From Betaproteobacteria bacterium (GTDB lineage Bacteria; Pseudomonadota; Gammaproteobacteria; Burkholderiales; Eutrophovitaceae): DNA of 64,000 bases. Shown here piece by piece: positions 8,966-18,363 of the stretch. The notes beneath the pieces were generated by a model that did not search any database, was not told the origin of the DNA, and saw nothing but the letters and a program-made list of their open reading frames with translations. The stretch is taken from contig CP070775.1 of NCBI GenBank assembly GCA_020346185.1, positions 2,509,042 through 2,573,041 on the forward strand, written 5' to 3'. The position numbers and the translations under genes were made by a program. Position 1 is the stretch's first letter. Every line of letters begins with the position of its first letter.

Positions 8966-9412
8966 GTGAGTTTATGGTGTAACGTGAACCTGTGCAGATG
9001 TCTGGCAAGTGCCTCCTGCACTCTGCTTTTGCTCTCATCCTTCTCAAGCAGTGTTGCTGCTGACGAAATATATCTGCGGGGCAACTTCACGGGTGAGGAA
9101 ATGCTTAAGTACTGCAAAGTCGCCGGCAGCGATTCGGTGCGCGATTTTGAGCGCGGCATCTGTACCGGTTTCATTGATGGATTTGCCGCCGGGCATCATG
9201 CGGCCGAATTGTGGCACGCCTTTCATCACCGTGATGAAAGTATCGACAGCATTTATGGCCATCTTTGTGTACCGATCGACGTTAACCGGACCGCGCTGGT
9301 TTCCATATTCGTGCGCTACCTCGAGAACAACCGCGACAACTTGAGCTGGAATGCTGGGTTGCTCCTCGAATCCGCCCTGCGGGAAGCGCACCCGTGCAAG
9401 CGAGAAAATTGA
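8966..9412 (+). CDS. Secreted Rap1a/Tai-domain protein
   Basis: 148 aa from GTG 8966; a second GTG at 8984 is also possible. There is a hydrophobic signal peptide ('CTLLLLSSFSSSVAADE'). The mature part has the Rap1a/Tai pattern: 'LKYCKV', then 'FERGICTGFIDGFAAG', 'LCVPIDVNRTALVSIFVRYL' and 'ALREAHPCK', with the four cysteines of this fold. Known members include immunity proteins against type VI amidase effectors, but many are orphans of unknown role. No toxin or T6SS gene is near it here, so an immunity function is not supported. Confidence 0.75.
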   Translation: MSLWCNVNLCRCLASASCTLLLLSSFSSSVAADEIYLRGNFTGEEMLKYCKVAGSDSVRDFERGICTGFIDGFAAGHHAAELWHAFHHRDESIDSIYGHLCVPIDVNRTALVSIFVRYLENNRDNLSWNAGLLLESALREAHPCKREN

Positions 9413-9778
9413 CGATGCATCGCAAGAACGAGAGGAAATAAAAGTCAGCCCCGCGCACTGCAGATGCCGGCTGACGCCGCCGTGTCGGGAACCGGCTTGA
9501 TTCAGCCCCCACCATCGTATTTCTCACCGCTCTACACAGGCTAGTGACGAGCCAGTGCCTAGTGTTTCAAGTAGCGAAGGATGCAATCGCCGCGGCTACA
9601 CTTTTGCTAGCGATTCGAAAGACAAGTGCGGTCGGCAAGTTGCAAAGTGAGCTGGCTCGCGAAATCGCACATCGCCATGGTGTTGCCGACCCCTGAGCAG
9701 TGTGTAGTCCGCAGTTACTGCTGTATTCGCTTTGCATGATCCTAAAACAGGACTTTTTAGCCAAAACTATCATGAGAA
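9413..9778. other. Gene-poor stretch before GGDEF-EAL relic
   Basis: No intact gene. A plus-strand frame near 9640-9690 reads 'LQSELAREIAHRHGVADP', which resembles the linker that precedes GGDEF domains, so the decayed GGDEF-EAL gene annotated from 9779 may begin inside this stretch. The rest shows nothing I can support. Confidence 0.4.
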
Positions 9779-10540
9779 TTGTTTCTGGGGGGCGATTTTC
9801 CGACCTTGCGGGGGTGGAGTGCGCTAAAGGTTTTTGTTGATCCCCACGACCTCAAGAAAATCCACGACGTATTTGGCGACATTTGTTTCAAGCAGGTTCG
9901 CACACGCCTAGAGCGTGCTTGCTGGCAACGCTGCGCAAGAAGACTTGTCATGCCGCTTGACTTTATCACTGCTGCTGAACTAAACGATCAAATTCTGTAT
10001 GCGGGCAAGTACGCAAGGCGCGACACCAGTGCGCAGTTGGGCGAATTGAAGCCACGCTGACTTTGACCAACGCGATTTTCTTGAGTGTTCCGCGTCACGA
10101 TCGCAAGCGCACGCATTCATTCGAACAAATTGAGGATATGTTGGCCACCATCAGCTTATTCCAGTCTTGCAAAAGATCGAGATCACTCAGCCCAATATGG
10201 CTGAAAATTCGGCGTATGTTCCGTCAGCTCTGGCAGCAATTCATGACTGCGGCGCTCACATTACGATCGATAACTTTGGCACCGTCTATCGCTCGTTGGT
10301 CTACCTCGGAGATATTCGTCTCAACGTACCCGACGCCGACCACACCTTAATCATGAGTATCAGAGTAGTACAAGGCGGCTCGCGTTCGATCTTCAATGTC
10401 ATCTCCGTCGTTGCCCACAGCGTGGGAACGGAAATCGTGGGCAAAGCCATCGAACCTGATACGCAATACGCATCCCTGGTATTCAACGGATGCAATATCG
10501 CTCCCGGCTATCTCTCGTGACGGCTCGGTTATACCGATGA
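9779..10540 (+). pseudogene. Decayed GGDEF-EAL (c-di-GMP turnover) gene
   Basis: Three consecutive frames carry pieces in the right order. About 9815-9930 reads 'VFVDPHDLKKIHDVFGD', matching the GGDEF I-strand 'vDLDdFKkINDvFGH'. About 10072-10160, in another frame, reads 'LSVPRHDRKRTHSFEQIEDML', the pre-EITE helix of EAL domains. From about 10164, in the third frame, come 'QKIEITQPNMAENS', 'ITIDNFGTVYRSLVYL', 'AHSVGTEIVGKAIEP' and 'GYLS'. These align with EITE, DDFGTGYSSL, AHSLGxxVVAEGVET and GYLF. The GGDEF signature itself is gone, the second Asp of DDFG is Asn, and the K of KIDxSF and the E of AEGVE are lost. At least two frameshifts are needed. Clearly non-functional. Confidence 0.8.
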
Positions 10541-10934
10541 ATTAGCAGTGGATAATCTTGACTGGAATAACGTGGTCCGATATCTAGCTCTTGCGTGGTA
10601 GTCCGCAGCACTTTATTCCGAAACAAAGAAATGATTGGGCACGAAAAAAAAGTACCAATAGAAAACGCTTCTCTCTTTGCGAGTCTGACGAGGAGAAGGA
10701 CCAACAACTCGTCATTAACCAATACAACACACTTTTTTCGATTGGCCACATCACCGCATCAAAAGTTGCCGATAGATCAAGCCAATGGCGATATGATGTC
10801 GCGAATCGCCGTCTCGGGCCGACCGAGCTGGATTCGCGTCAGGTGATTCACCCCCCAACATGGGCAATGACGCCACGCCCAGGCCGAACAACAACAAGTA
10901 GCGTTAACGGAATATTTGATAGTGGGAGAACAGA
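10541..10934. other. Gene-poor stretch
   Basis: 394 bp between the c-di-GMP relic and the serine-hydrolase pseudogene. Short overlapping frames exist but none has a recognisable domain, SD or signal peptide. Composition is locally AT-richer around 10620-10740. It may hold the promoter of the next gene. Confidence 0.5.
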
Positions 10935-12257
10935 GTGAGACCTGTGATCATTTTTGCAGTAGCCTGCCTCCAAGCGCTACTTGCGAATGCCGCTTTCGTA
11001 GCAGCGCAGCCATTACCGGTTGCCGAGCCCGAATCGCTTGGTCTTTCAGCGCAACCACTGGGCAACATCAGCAAGGTATTCGATACGCATATCAGGGAGC
11101 GAAAACTCCCGGGCGCGGTATTCATGATCGCGCGCGACGGCAGGCTCGCCTACTCTGAGGCAATCGGCTTTCGCGATCCCGTGCAGCACAAGCCGATGAC
11201 GCAAGATGCAGCATTCCGGATCTACTCAATGTCCAAGCCGCTGGTATCGGTGGCCGCAATGATGCTGGTCGAAGACGGCGTGCTGCAGCTGACCGACCCG
11301 GTCTCGAAATTTCTGCCGTCACTGAAGAATTTGCGGGTAAGCGTGGCAAACATGGACGCCGAATTGGCGAAAACAACCTACAAACTTGTTCCGGCGCAGC
11401 GTGAGATGACGGTGCATGACTTGTTGCGCCATAGCGCGGGCTTGGTTTACGGTGAAATCAGCAACAATGTTCCCGTCAAAGAGTCTTACGCAAAGGGACG
11501 GCTTGTTCGCGCAACGAGAAACTTCGATATCCGCGATTTGACACCTTTGACACCAATGCAACAGATAGCCGCGATTTCGCGTGAACCACTGGCCCATAAA
11601 CCGCGTACAGTCTGGGAGTACAGCTTGGCTAGCGACCTGCTGAGCCGCATAGTCGAAGCTGCTTCCGGTCAGCGCCTCGGCGAATTTCTTGAACGACGCC
11701 TGTTTGCACCGCTGAGAATGGTTGAATCGGATTTCTGGGTAGAGCGCGAGGATCTCGGTCGAGTCGCCGAGCCGCTGCCAACAGAGACGTGATGAGCGTC
11801 AAGACAGCACACCTTATCGATGTGTCTCGTGTCCCAGCCAAGGACTCCAGCGGCGCTGGTGCCGTGTCGACCGCAGGCGATTACCTGCGCTTTTGCCAGA
11901 TGCTGATCAATGGCGGGGAACTCGAAAGCAAGCGCGTGATGAGCCACAACACGATCGCGCTGATGACATCGGAGCATCTTGGTAGTCGGATCAAGACTAC
12001 CCTGACAGGGCGAATTGTTGCCGGGCACCCCGGGGTACACTTTCGGCTTTGGCTTCGCCCTACGGCAAGCACAGGGCATGGTCGGCGTGGCGGACTCGGT
12101 AGGTGAATTCACCCGGGGTGGATACGCCGAGACCTATTTCTGGGTCGAGCCCAAAGCGCGTATGGTTGCGGTCTATGTGCGTCAAGCGCCGGGGCCGATG
12201 CGAGCTTACTACCGCAGGTTGTCCAGGCAACTCGTTTACGCCGCCATCATCGACTGA
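10935..12257 (+). pseudogene. Frameshifted beta-lactamase-fold serine hydrolase (class C/EstB-like)
   Basis: One gene in three frames: 10935-11792, 11789-12106 and about 12015-12257. Together they give a full-length class C beta-lactamase-related hydrolase of about 435 residues. The GTG start is followed by a signal peptide ending 'AFVAAQP'. The nucleophile motif SxxK is in 'YSMSKPLVS', the helix 'MTVHDLLRHSAGLVYG' follows, the Tyr motif is 'WEYSLASDLL' and the third box is 'GYAETYFWVEP'. Two breaks, near 11770-11795 and near 12025, interrupt it while every catalytic motif survives, so decay is recent or the breaks are sequence errors. The intact family includes esterases and D-amino-peptidases; the substrate is unknown. 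Confidence 0.85.
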
Positions 12258-12404
12258 GGTTTGCGCCAGATGGCGGCGCAAAAACCCCTTGCGCAACGCC
12301 ACGGCAAGCACGGCGAGCGTCCGCATCGGGCAAGGGCAAGCTGGAATGCCCCTGCAGCGAACTTTTTTGATGAACTAACGAAAAGAGTCCTACGGAGACA
12401 GTAA

Positions 12405-13094
12405 ATGCACTTTCAGGAATTGTTCACACATTTGCGTGAATTTGACACCCCGACCATCTGCAACGCGCTCGAGATCGCGAGTGGCTTGCGGGAACTTTCC
12501 ACTTTCACACAACATACGTTGATCGCCGCATCATCGCGCCTGCCGGCAATTGTCGGATTTGCTCGCACCGCCAAGATCCGCTGCTCGACGCCTTACGATC
12601 CCGCACAGCGCAGCCAGAATCGGGTCAGCTACTACGAATACATCGCCGGCGGCGAGCAGCCGTCGATCGCCGTCATCGAGGACGTTGACGAGCTCCCTGG
12701 CGTTGGCGCGTTCTGGGGTGAAGTTAACACCCACATTCACCGCGGACTCGGGTGCGTAGGAACCGTCACGAACGGCTCAATGCGCGACCTGGGCGCGATG
12801 CACCCCGATTTTCAGTGCCTCGCCGGATCGCTGTCTCCAAGCCATGCCTGGGTACAGGTGGTGGAAATCGGTGCACCTGTCGAGATCTTCGGCATGCGTG
12901 TGAACCCTGACGAAATCATCCATGCCGACGGCCACGGAGCAGTGGTCATCCCCCCAAAGTACCTGGAGAAATTGCCAGCGGCAATCGATTTGATGGCACG
13001 GCGCGAAAAAGTTTTGCTCGATGCAGCGAAACGGGACGGCTTCGACATCGCCACACTGAAAGAGGCGATGTCAGAATCGGAGAAAGTGCGTTAG
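12405..13094 (+). CDS. RraA-family protein (aldolase/regulator fold)
   Basis: 229 aa with SD GGAGACAG before the ATG. Belongs to the RraA/HMG-aldolase-like (dimethylmenaquinone methyltransferase-like) superfamily: 'FDTPTICNALE' at the N-terminus, the central loop 'GLGCVGTVTNGSMRDLGAM' with the Arg-Asp pair typical of divalent-metal aldolases of this fold, and 'IIHADGHGAVVIPPKY' near residue 185. Homologues are 4-hydroxy-4-methyl-2-oxoglutarate/oxaloacetate lyases or RNase E inhibitors; the RD motif and catabolic surroundings favour an enzyme. A G/C stem followed by 'gtttagt' near 13151-13175 could be a weak terminator. Confidence 0.8.
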   Translation: MHFQELFTHLREFDTPTICNALEIASGLRELSTFTQHTLIAASSRLPAIVGFARTAKIRCSTPYDPAQRSQNRVSYYEYIAGGEQPSIAVIEDVDELPGVGAFWGEVNTHIHRGLGCVGTVTNGSMRDLGAMHPDFQCLAGSLSPSHAWVQVVEIGAPVEIFGMRVNPDEIIHADGHGAVVIPPKYLEKLPAAIDLMARREKVLLDAAKRDGFDIATLKEAMSESEKVR

Positions 13095-13199
13095 CAACTT
13101 CTGCCGTGGGCATGACGGCGCAAAATCGCTCCGGAAAGGCTCAAGGAACAACGGGCACCCGAAGGTACCCGTTTAGTACAGTATTGCTTTGGAGTACGT

Positions 13200-13445
13200 T
13201 CAGTGTTGCGCGCCACGCAAAATGAAATAGATCTCGTCTTTCAACATTAATCTCCGCTTCTTCATGTCCTCGAACTCGAAGTCCTGGAACGGTTTCTCAT
13301 TTTCTTCGATGTCGACGATTTCCGCGTTAAGCTGTTCGTATTCTTCAATCAACTCTGCAAGATGTATGTCTCGCGACTTCATCTCCTCCAGAGTTTGCCT
13401 GTACTCTGGAAATTCATGTTCGACGTCGTGTGGCTGTATGTACAT
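13200..13445 (-). CDS. DUF465 (YdcH-like) small coiled protein
   Basis: 81 aa. ATG 13445 is preferred over GTG 13451 because the GGAGG lies nine bases before it. The sequence is a charged helical hairpin: 'FPEYRQTLEEMKSRDIHLAEL', then 'EEYEQLNAEIVDIEE' and 'DMKKRRLMLKDEIYFIL', the DUF465/YdcH pattern with the closing 'LkRkrLrLKDEi' motif. Function is unknown in all members. Convergent with the RraA-like gene and divergent from the aldolase gene. Confidence 0.85.
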   Translation of the reverse strand: MYIQPHDVEHEFPEYRQTLEEMKSRDIHLAELIEEYEQLNAEIVDIEENEKPFQDFEFEDMKKRRLMLKDEIYFILRGAQH

Positions 13446-13703
13446 CGGCACTGTCCTCCATCGTCAAGTTCCGGCTGCGGAGCGCAGCCGTATTTTGAGC
13501 ATACTCTTGAGTCAAATCGACCGCCAGTCCCTTTTTGCCCTTTACCACTGCAGCATCAGAAAACTACAACTTTTTATGATGTTAGAAAATATTTGGCGCA
13601 ACGCAACATCCCGTTGGTGGCTCCGTCATGGGTGGCGTTCCCCGCTTTCCGAACTACCACCGTCAACACGTTCCAAGGACCACCTGATACGACAGGAGTC
13701 AAT

Positions 13704-14486
13704 ATGAGCACGATAAGCAACCCAGCACGCGAGCGACTCCGGCACGACGAGCTCGCCATCGGCGTCGGAGTACGAGGTGTGCGCGGCGTCGAAATTGCGC
13801 CGATCATGAAAACCGCCGGTTTCGACTGGCTGTTCATTGACCTGGAGCACGGGGCGACATCGATCGAAACAGCCGCATCGATCTGCGTAGCTGCGCTCGC
13901 GGCAGGCATTGCTCCCCTGGTTCGAGTGCCGCAAAGCGATTTGAACCTCGGTACGCGCTGCCTCGATGCAGGTGCTCTTGGTATCGTGATGCCGCACGTC
14001 GACACCGTAGAGCAAGCGCAGGCAATGGTCAATGCGTGCCATTTCGCGCCGCAAGGTCATCGCTCGATAGCCGGAAATTATGCGCAACTTGGTTTTGCGC
14101 CCACAGCCGCAGCAGACGTGGTAACCGCTTTCAATCAGGCGATACTGGTGGTAGCGATGATGGAAACGCCTGGCGCCATCGACAACGCGGAGTCCATCGC
14201 GGCAATCCCGGGCATAGACGTGCTGCTGATCGGAACCAACGATCTGTGCCTCGAGATGGGCATACCGGGACAAATCGACCACCCGCGCGTAACGGACGCC
14301 ATTGACCGCGTCGTATCGGCATGCCGCAAGCATGGCAAATGGGCTGGTTTAGGTGGGGTTTACACCAAAGAACTGTTGCGGTCGTATATCGGCCGTGGCA
14401 TGCGATTGATTCTGGCGGGAAATGACATCAGTTTGCTACTGAATGCGGCAAGCAGCCACGCCGATTTCGTGCGCAGCTGCAAATAG
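13704..14486 (+). CDS. HpcH/HpaI-family aldolase
   Basis: 260 aa from ATG 13704, preceded by CAGGAG; the frame stays open far upstream but without an SD or family similarity. Class II pyruvate aldolase fold of the HpaI/GarL type: 'FDWLFIDLEHGATS' (metal Glu and His region), 'APLVRVPQSD' with the catalytic Arg, 'ALGIVMPHVDT', the metal-binding 'MMETPGAIDNAESI' and 'IDVLLIGTNDLCLEMG'. It cleaves 2-keto-3-deoxy or 4-hydroxy-2-oxo acids to pyruvate plus an aldehyde. Substrate unknown. Together with the RraA-like protein it fits aromatic or sugar-acid catabolism. Confidence 0.9.
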   Translation: MSTISNPARERLRHDELAIGVGVRGVRGVEIAPIMKTAGFDWLFIDLEHGATSIETAASICVAALAAGIAPLVRVPQSDLNLGTRCLDAGALGIVMPHVDTVEQAQAMVNACHFAPQGHRSIAGNYAQLGFAPTAAADVVTAFNQAILVVAMMETPGAIDNAESIAAIPGIDVLLIGTNDLCLEMGIPGQIDHPRVTDAIDRVVSACRKHGKWAGLGGVYTKELLRSYIGRGMRLILAGNDISLLLNAASSHADFVRSCK

Positions 14487-14560
14487 AGTCCCGAGCAGTG
14501 CGCAGATTACGTTTACGCAGTTGCAACAAAATGGTCCGAGTCTTCTCTCATGATCGGTTA

Positions 14561-14920
14561 ATGCCATTTCCTCATTGTGAATACGTCGCTACCGTCGATT
14601 TCTCACGGTTTTTCGACCTCACGCATGCCGCCATGGGATAGTGGTTAGCGCAGAGGCCGGGGTTCGCCTTGCCGCAACTGATCACCGCACACCGCATCGT
14701 TACGGTGACGGTGAGCATTGATTGTGATTTCGTCAAACCGTTAAGCATCGGCGATATGCTGCCCTTCGCACTGCGCGTGACCACAATTGGCAATGCCCGC
14801 CGGCGATCCGCATGACGTTGACTTGACAGACGGCGTAGAGCCACTTGGGAACTGTCCAGACCAAGGTTTCCACCGACCTTGATGCGGCGCGCAAAAAATC
14901 TGCGAGGGCAACTGATTTTC
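14561..14920 (+). pseudogene. Relic of a 4HBT-type acyl-CoA thioesterase
   Basis: A frame beginning ATG 14561 reads 'MPFPHCEYVATVDFSRFFDL', then 'THAAMG', an in-frame TAG at 14639, 'WLAQRPGFALPQLITAHRIV', 'VSIDCDFVKPLSIGD' and 'FALRVTTIGNA' to a TGA at 14813. This matches hotdog-fold thioesterases (RFxDTDxxGIVfxxRYFDL...VSxDCDFxRPLRxGD...RVTRIG). The catalytic 'DTDxAGIVxxP' segment appears to be missing, the frame has a stop, and the C-terminus ('TKVSTDLDAARK') lies in another frame near 14860. It is a dead gene between the aldolase and mscS genes. Confidence 0.65.
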
Positions 14921-14963
14921 AAGTCACGGCATCGCGCTCGCCGGTAAGCGCAGATGTAGACGA

Positions 14964-16073
14964 TCAGGCGTTTTGGGCAGCCGTGTTCTCGGTAACCTGG
15001 ATCCCGTCCGGCACGTGAACCGTCGTGGTCGGAAAGGCAATTTCGGCGCCATGCTTCTCCACGATATCACTAATGGAAAGCATGACTTTCTCCTTGATTT
15101 GATGGTACTCGGTCCACACCGTGGTTCGGGTAAACGTGTAAATAAAGAAATTGACCGAGGACGCGGCAAACTCGTTCAAATTCACCATCAGCGTTTGTGA
15201 TTGATCGATATCCGGATTCTCGTCGAGGTATTTGCGCACATCCTGCAGTATTGCCGGTACCCGAGAAATGTCGTCATACCGTACACCAATGGTCTCTCTA
15301 ATCCGACGATGTGTCATGCGCGACGGATTCTCCACCGAGATAGTCGTAAATACAGAATTAGGCACATACAGCACACGCTTGTCGAAGGTGCGAATCGCCG
15401 TCCGGCGCCAGCCTATTTCCTCGACCGTACCTTCGATTTCCCTATCCGGCGAGCGGATCCAGTCACCGACGGCGAAAGGACGTTCGGTGTAGATGGATAG
15501 TCCTCCAAAGACGTTCGCCAGGATGTCGCGGGCCGCAAGGCTCACCGCGATCCCGCCAACGCCGCCGAACGCCAACAGGCCCGCGATGTTGATGCCCATG
15601 GTCTGCAGGATAATCAGCGCCGTCGTGACAAAGATCGCCCCCCGAACCAACTTTCCAACGGCATGAACAAGCGTGATGTCAACCTTCTTGCCACGGTTCT
15701 TTCGGACTTCAATATAACGTTGCTCATAGCCGCGCGTGAATCGAACTGCAAACCACATCAGGACTAGGATGACACCGGCTTTGCGCAGCATCGGCACAGC
15801 GTCAAAAATCGCCGTGTCCGTTTCGGCACCCACTATGTCCGCGGCGAAGGCGACGCCCAACACCCAAACCAGTGTGCGTGCTGGTCCCGTCGTTGCTTCG
15901 AGGATGACGTCGTCAAAAATGTTTTCGGTATCGTGTGCCCTTCTCGCGAACCGATTGATAATCCGCCGGACGATTGCGCCCACGATCATAGTCAACAGAA
16001 CGACCACAAATGCCTGGCCCATCCATACAACTTCGCCGCCGAGGGCGTCCTTTAAGTTATTTATAGCTTCCAC
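14964..16073 (-). CDS. MscS-family small-conductance mechanosensitive channel
   Basis: 369 aa, GTG start. Inner-membrane channel that opens under hypo-osmotic stress. Four hydrophobic segments occupy residues 15-35, 60-80, 95-112 and about 140-175; the last is the Gly/Ala-rich pore helix ('GLLAFGGVGGIAVSLAARDI'). The beta domain follows with 'YTERPFAVGDWI' and 'GTVEEIGWRRTAIRTFDKR', 'VPNSVF' and 'NPSRMTHRRI', all MscS hallmarks. The C-terminal alpha/beta domain ends 'EKHGAEIAFPTTTVHV'. Stands alone on the minus strand. Confidence 0.93.
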   Translation of the reverse strand: MEAINNLKDALGGEVVWMGQAFVVVLLTMIVGAIVRRIINRFARRAHDTENIFDDVILEATTGPARTLVWVLGVAFAADIVGAETDTAIFDAVPMLRKAGVILVLMWFAVRFTRGYEQRYIEVRKNRGKKVDITLVHAVGKLVRGAIFVTTALIILQTMGINIAGLLAFGGVGGIAVSLAARDILANVFGGLSIYTERPFAVGDWIRSPDREIEGTVEEIGWRRTAIRTFDKRVLYVPNSVFTTISVENPSRMTHRRIRETIGVRYDDISRVPAILQDVRKYLDENPDIDQSQTLMVNLNEFAASSVNFFIYTFTRTTVWTEYHQIKEKVMLSISDIVEKHGAEIAFPTTTVHVPDGIQVTENTAAQNA

Positions 16074-16139
16074 CGCGTTACTCTGCGTTCGTAAAAAAGA
16101 TTTGATATTGCGTTAGCCGCATCTGCCGGACAGTTAACC

Positions 16140-16559
16140 TCATTTCGCAAACAACCGCCTAGAGTCTTTGAATGCTTTAAACTCTAGAGCGTTGCCGCTC
16201 GGATCCAGCACAAACAGTGTTGCCTGTTCGCCCGCCTGTCCAGCGAAACGAACGCGCGGCTCGATGATGAACTTCGCGCCAGCGATTTTCAATCGTTGCG
16301 AGATTTTTTGCCAGGCGTCCATCGACAGCACCAGCCCGAAATGGCGCACCGGAACATCATTTCCGTCAACCCGGTTCGACCTTGCCTGCACGGTCTCCGG
16401 TGACAGGTGAGCAACAATCTGGTGCCCATGAAAATCGAAATCGACCCACTCATCACTGGACCGCCCCTCGGGGCAGCCGAGAACCGTGCCGTAGAAATAC
16501 CTTGCTTCAGCGAGGTCATTGACCGGGAACGCCAAATGAAATGGTGGCCGTTCGGACAT
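16140..16559 (-). CDS. VOC-superfamily (glyoxalase-fold) protein
   Basis: 139 aa from ATG 16559; a TTG 15 bases upstream in frame is possible but has a poorer setting. Single VOC module pair: '[18 protein letters not shown]' with the first metal His, then '[11 protein letters not shown]', '[13 protein letters not shown]' (second His) and the C-terminal '[16 protein letters not shown]', which has the Glu of the HxxE-type site. Members are lyases, dioxygenases or antibiotic-binding proteins. Nothing nearby suggests a substrate. Confidence 0.85.
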   Translation of the reverse strand: MSERPPFHLAFPVNDLAEARYFYGTVLGCPEGRSSDEWVDFDFHGHQIVAHLSPETVQARSNRVDGNDVPVRHFGLVLSMDAWQKISQRLKIAGAKFIIEPRVRFAGQAGEQATLFVLDPSGNALEFKAFKDSRRLFAK

Positions 16560-16598
16560 GGTCGTAACCTGCAAGCAATTTGTTAAGCCAACTCGTTC

Positions 16599-17417
16599 TT
16601 AGCTCTGCCGGACGCCCGCGCGTCGGCGATACAGCTCAATGTAATCGTCTATCAGCGGTTCGCCATTGTCGACGGCCTCGCGCGCTTGCGCCGCCACCGC
16701 GTCAATGTGCGCGATAAATCCCTCGATTCCATGGATTGCCAGCATGCGCGTGTACTTGAGACCGGCGGCCTGGCCTGCAAACTTAATCGCCTCGGGATCC
16801 GTCATGAAATCGCGTCTGCGAAACGGTTCCAAGTCCCAGTACGCAGTGGAAAGTTCGTGAAGATCATCTTCCAATCCGGGTACGGAGGCATCGATTCTGT
16901 CGGTAAAAGAGTAATTGGTCATGAGCACTTCGGCCACCAGGCGCATCTGCAGGAGAATTCTCTGCTCTCTACCGACCGGCGTCGTGAAATGGGTAGCGAT
17001 GTAGTCCGCTTCTTCGGCATCCAACACATTGGCGATTTCACGTTCCAACACCGCGTAGAACCACTCAGGTGCAGCAATCTTGCTGTCGATCAGCACGAAC
17101 GCATCCTCTACCAACTCGCGCTCGGCCTGCTGCCATTCCGGTGCTTGACTGTTCCAGCCTTCATCGAGGCCAGCGCGCCGACCATACTGCGCGAGCAACT
17201 CACGCGCCCTTAACAACGCCTGCTGCCTGACAACCACTTTCCCGATCGCGACCGGGACGGCCGGATCAAGGCTGTATGCCAGGCGCGAAACCGACGCTTC
17301 CTTCAGAGCGCGCCGTTCTCGCTCCTCACCCTGGGACTCGTCGGCGTTCGCCGTCGGCGCTGCTGCCAACAGGCAACAGACAATAGCGGTGCGCGCTCTA
17401 CGCACAACAGCAGTCAT
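16599..17417 (-). CDS. Secreted protein of unknown function
   Basis: 272 aa from ATG 17417, which follows TTTTGGAGAGG; the longer upstream frame is basic and lacks an SD. A signal peptide ('VCCLLAAAPTANA') is followed by an all-alpha, charge-rich protein. Features: 'QQALLRARELLAQYG', 'ADYIATHFTTPVGREQRILL', 'LSTAYWDLEPFRRRDFM' and 'IHGIEGFIAHIDAVAAQA'. The 'ATHFTTPVGRE' segment recalls DUF2059-like periplasmic proteins ('FY.TPvGrkl'), but I cannot assign the family firmly. Probably periplasmic. Confidence 0.7.
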   Translation of the reverse strand: MTAVVRRARTAIVCCLLAAAPTANADESQGEERERRALKEASVSRLAYSLDPAVPVAIGKVVVRQQALLRARELLAQYGRRAGLDEGWNSQAPEWQQAERELVEDAFVLIDSKIAAPEWFYAVLEREIANVLDAEEADYIATHFTTPVGREQRILLQMRLVAEVLMTNYSFTDRIDASVPGLEDDLHELSTAYWDLEPFRRRDFMTDPEAIKFAGQAAGLKYTRMLAIHGIEGFIAHIDAVAAQAREAVDNGEPLIDDYIELYRRRAGVRQS

Positions 17418-17598
17418 CGACCTCTCCAAAACCAAAACGCGAAGTTTACAACGCCGGCGCCGCTTCCGTTGCAGGCGCGCTGACAGGGCACGATCCACGG
17501 CGACGCTCCAAACTGCCATTTAACGGTATCATCAGTTACGCTGCGCAAGCCAGCGCCAGCGCCGGAAACGCCAAGCATTCGCAATCAAGGAGGGGAAA

Positions 17599-18357
17599 AT
17601 GGCTTCACACAACAGAGTCGCAATCATCACTGGCGCGGGAAGTGGTATCGGGAAAGCAGTGGCGCTGGTTTTTCTCGAACACGGGTACCGCGTTGCCCTT
17701 GCAGGGCGCCGCCAGGACGCGCTGCAAGGCACGATCAAGGAAGCAGGCAAGAACGACGCGAATGCAATTGCGGTCGCGACTGATGTTAGTGAACCGGCCG
17801 CGGTCGCGAACCTGTTCTCAACGGCACGTGAAAAGTTTGGCCGAATCGATGTCGTGTTCAACAATGCCGGCGTCAATGCGCCGGGTGTGCCCCTCGAAGA
17901 GCTCACCGTCGATCAGTGGAAAAATGTGGTTGATATCAATCTCAGCGGCATGTTCTATTGCATTCAGGAAGCTTTTCGCGTGATGAAGGACCAGAACCCG
18001 CGCGGCGGACGCATCATCAACAATGGGTCAATATCGGCCCACGCACCGCGACCAAACTCCGCACCTTATACCGCCACCAAGCATGCAGTGACCGGCCTGA
18101 CCAAATGCGCCTCGTTGGACGGGCGGAAATATGACATCGCGTGTGGCCAGATCGATATCGGCAATGCGATGACCGAACTTGCCGCTAGGATGGCCAAGGG
18201 TGTGCCACAGGCCGACGGCTCCATCAAGCCGGAAGCGATGATGAACGTAAGCGAGGTAGCATCGGCCGCACTCTACATGGCCAGCCTGCCACTCGACACC
18301 AACGTGCAGTTCATGACCATCATGGCGACCAAGATGCCATTCGTTGGCCGCGGCTAA
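17599..18357 (+). CDS. Short-chain dehydrogenase/reductase
   Basis: 252 aa with a strong SD (AAGGAGGGG). Classical SDR: cofactor motif '[14 protein letters not shown]' at about residue 10, 'NNAGVNAPG' at about 88, and the active site Ser and YxxxK in '[21 protein letters not shown]'. The residue after the first strand ('ALAGRR') carries Arg pairs, which suggests NADP(H). It oxidises or reduces a hydroxyl/ketone group of unknown identity. A DMT exporter gene starts 6 bp after it, so they are probably co-transcribed. Confidence 0.92.
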   Translation: MASHNRVAIITGAGSGIGKAVALVFLEHGYRVALAGRRQDALQGTIKEAGKNDANAIAVATDVSEPAAVANLFSTAREKFGRIDVVFNNAGVNAPGVPLEELTVDQWKNVVDINLSGMFYCIQEAFRVMKDQNPRGGRIINNGSISAHAPRPNSAPYTATKHAVTGLTKCASLDGRKYDIACGQIDIGNAMTELAARMAKGVPQADGSIKPEAMMNVSEVASAALYMASLPLDTNVQFMTIMATKMPFVGRG

Positions 18358-18363
18358 TAGTTC

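Noticed and set aside
13362-13703. N-terminal extension of the HpcH/HpaI aldolase
   Set aside because: The extra 114 residues are not family-like and overlap the DUF465 gene; ATG 13704 has a good SD.
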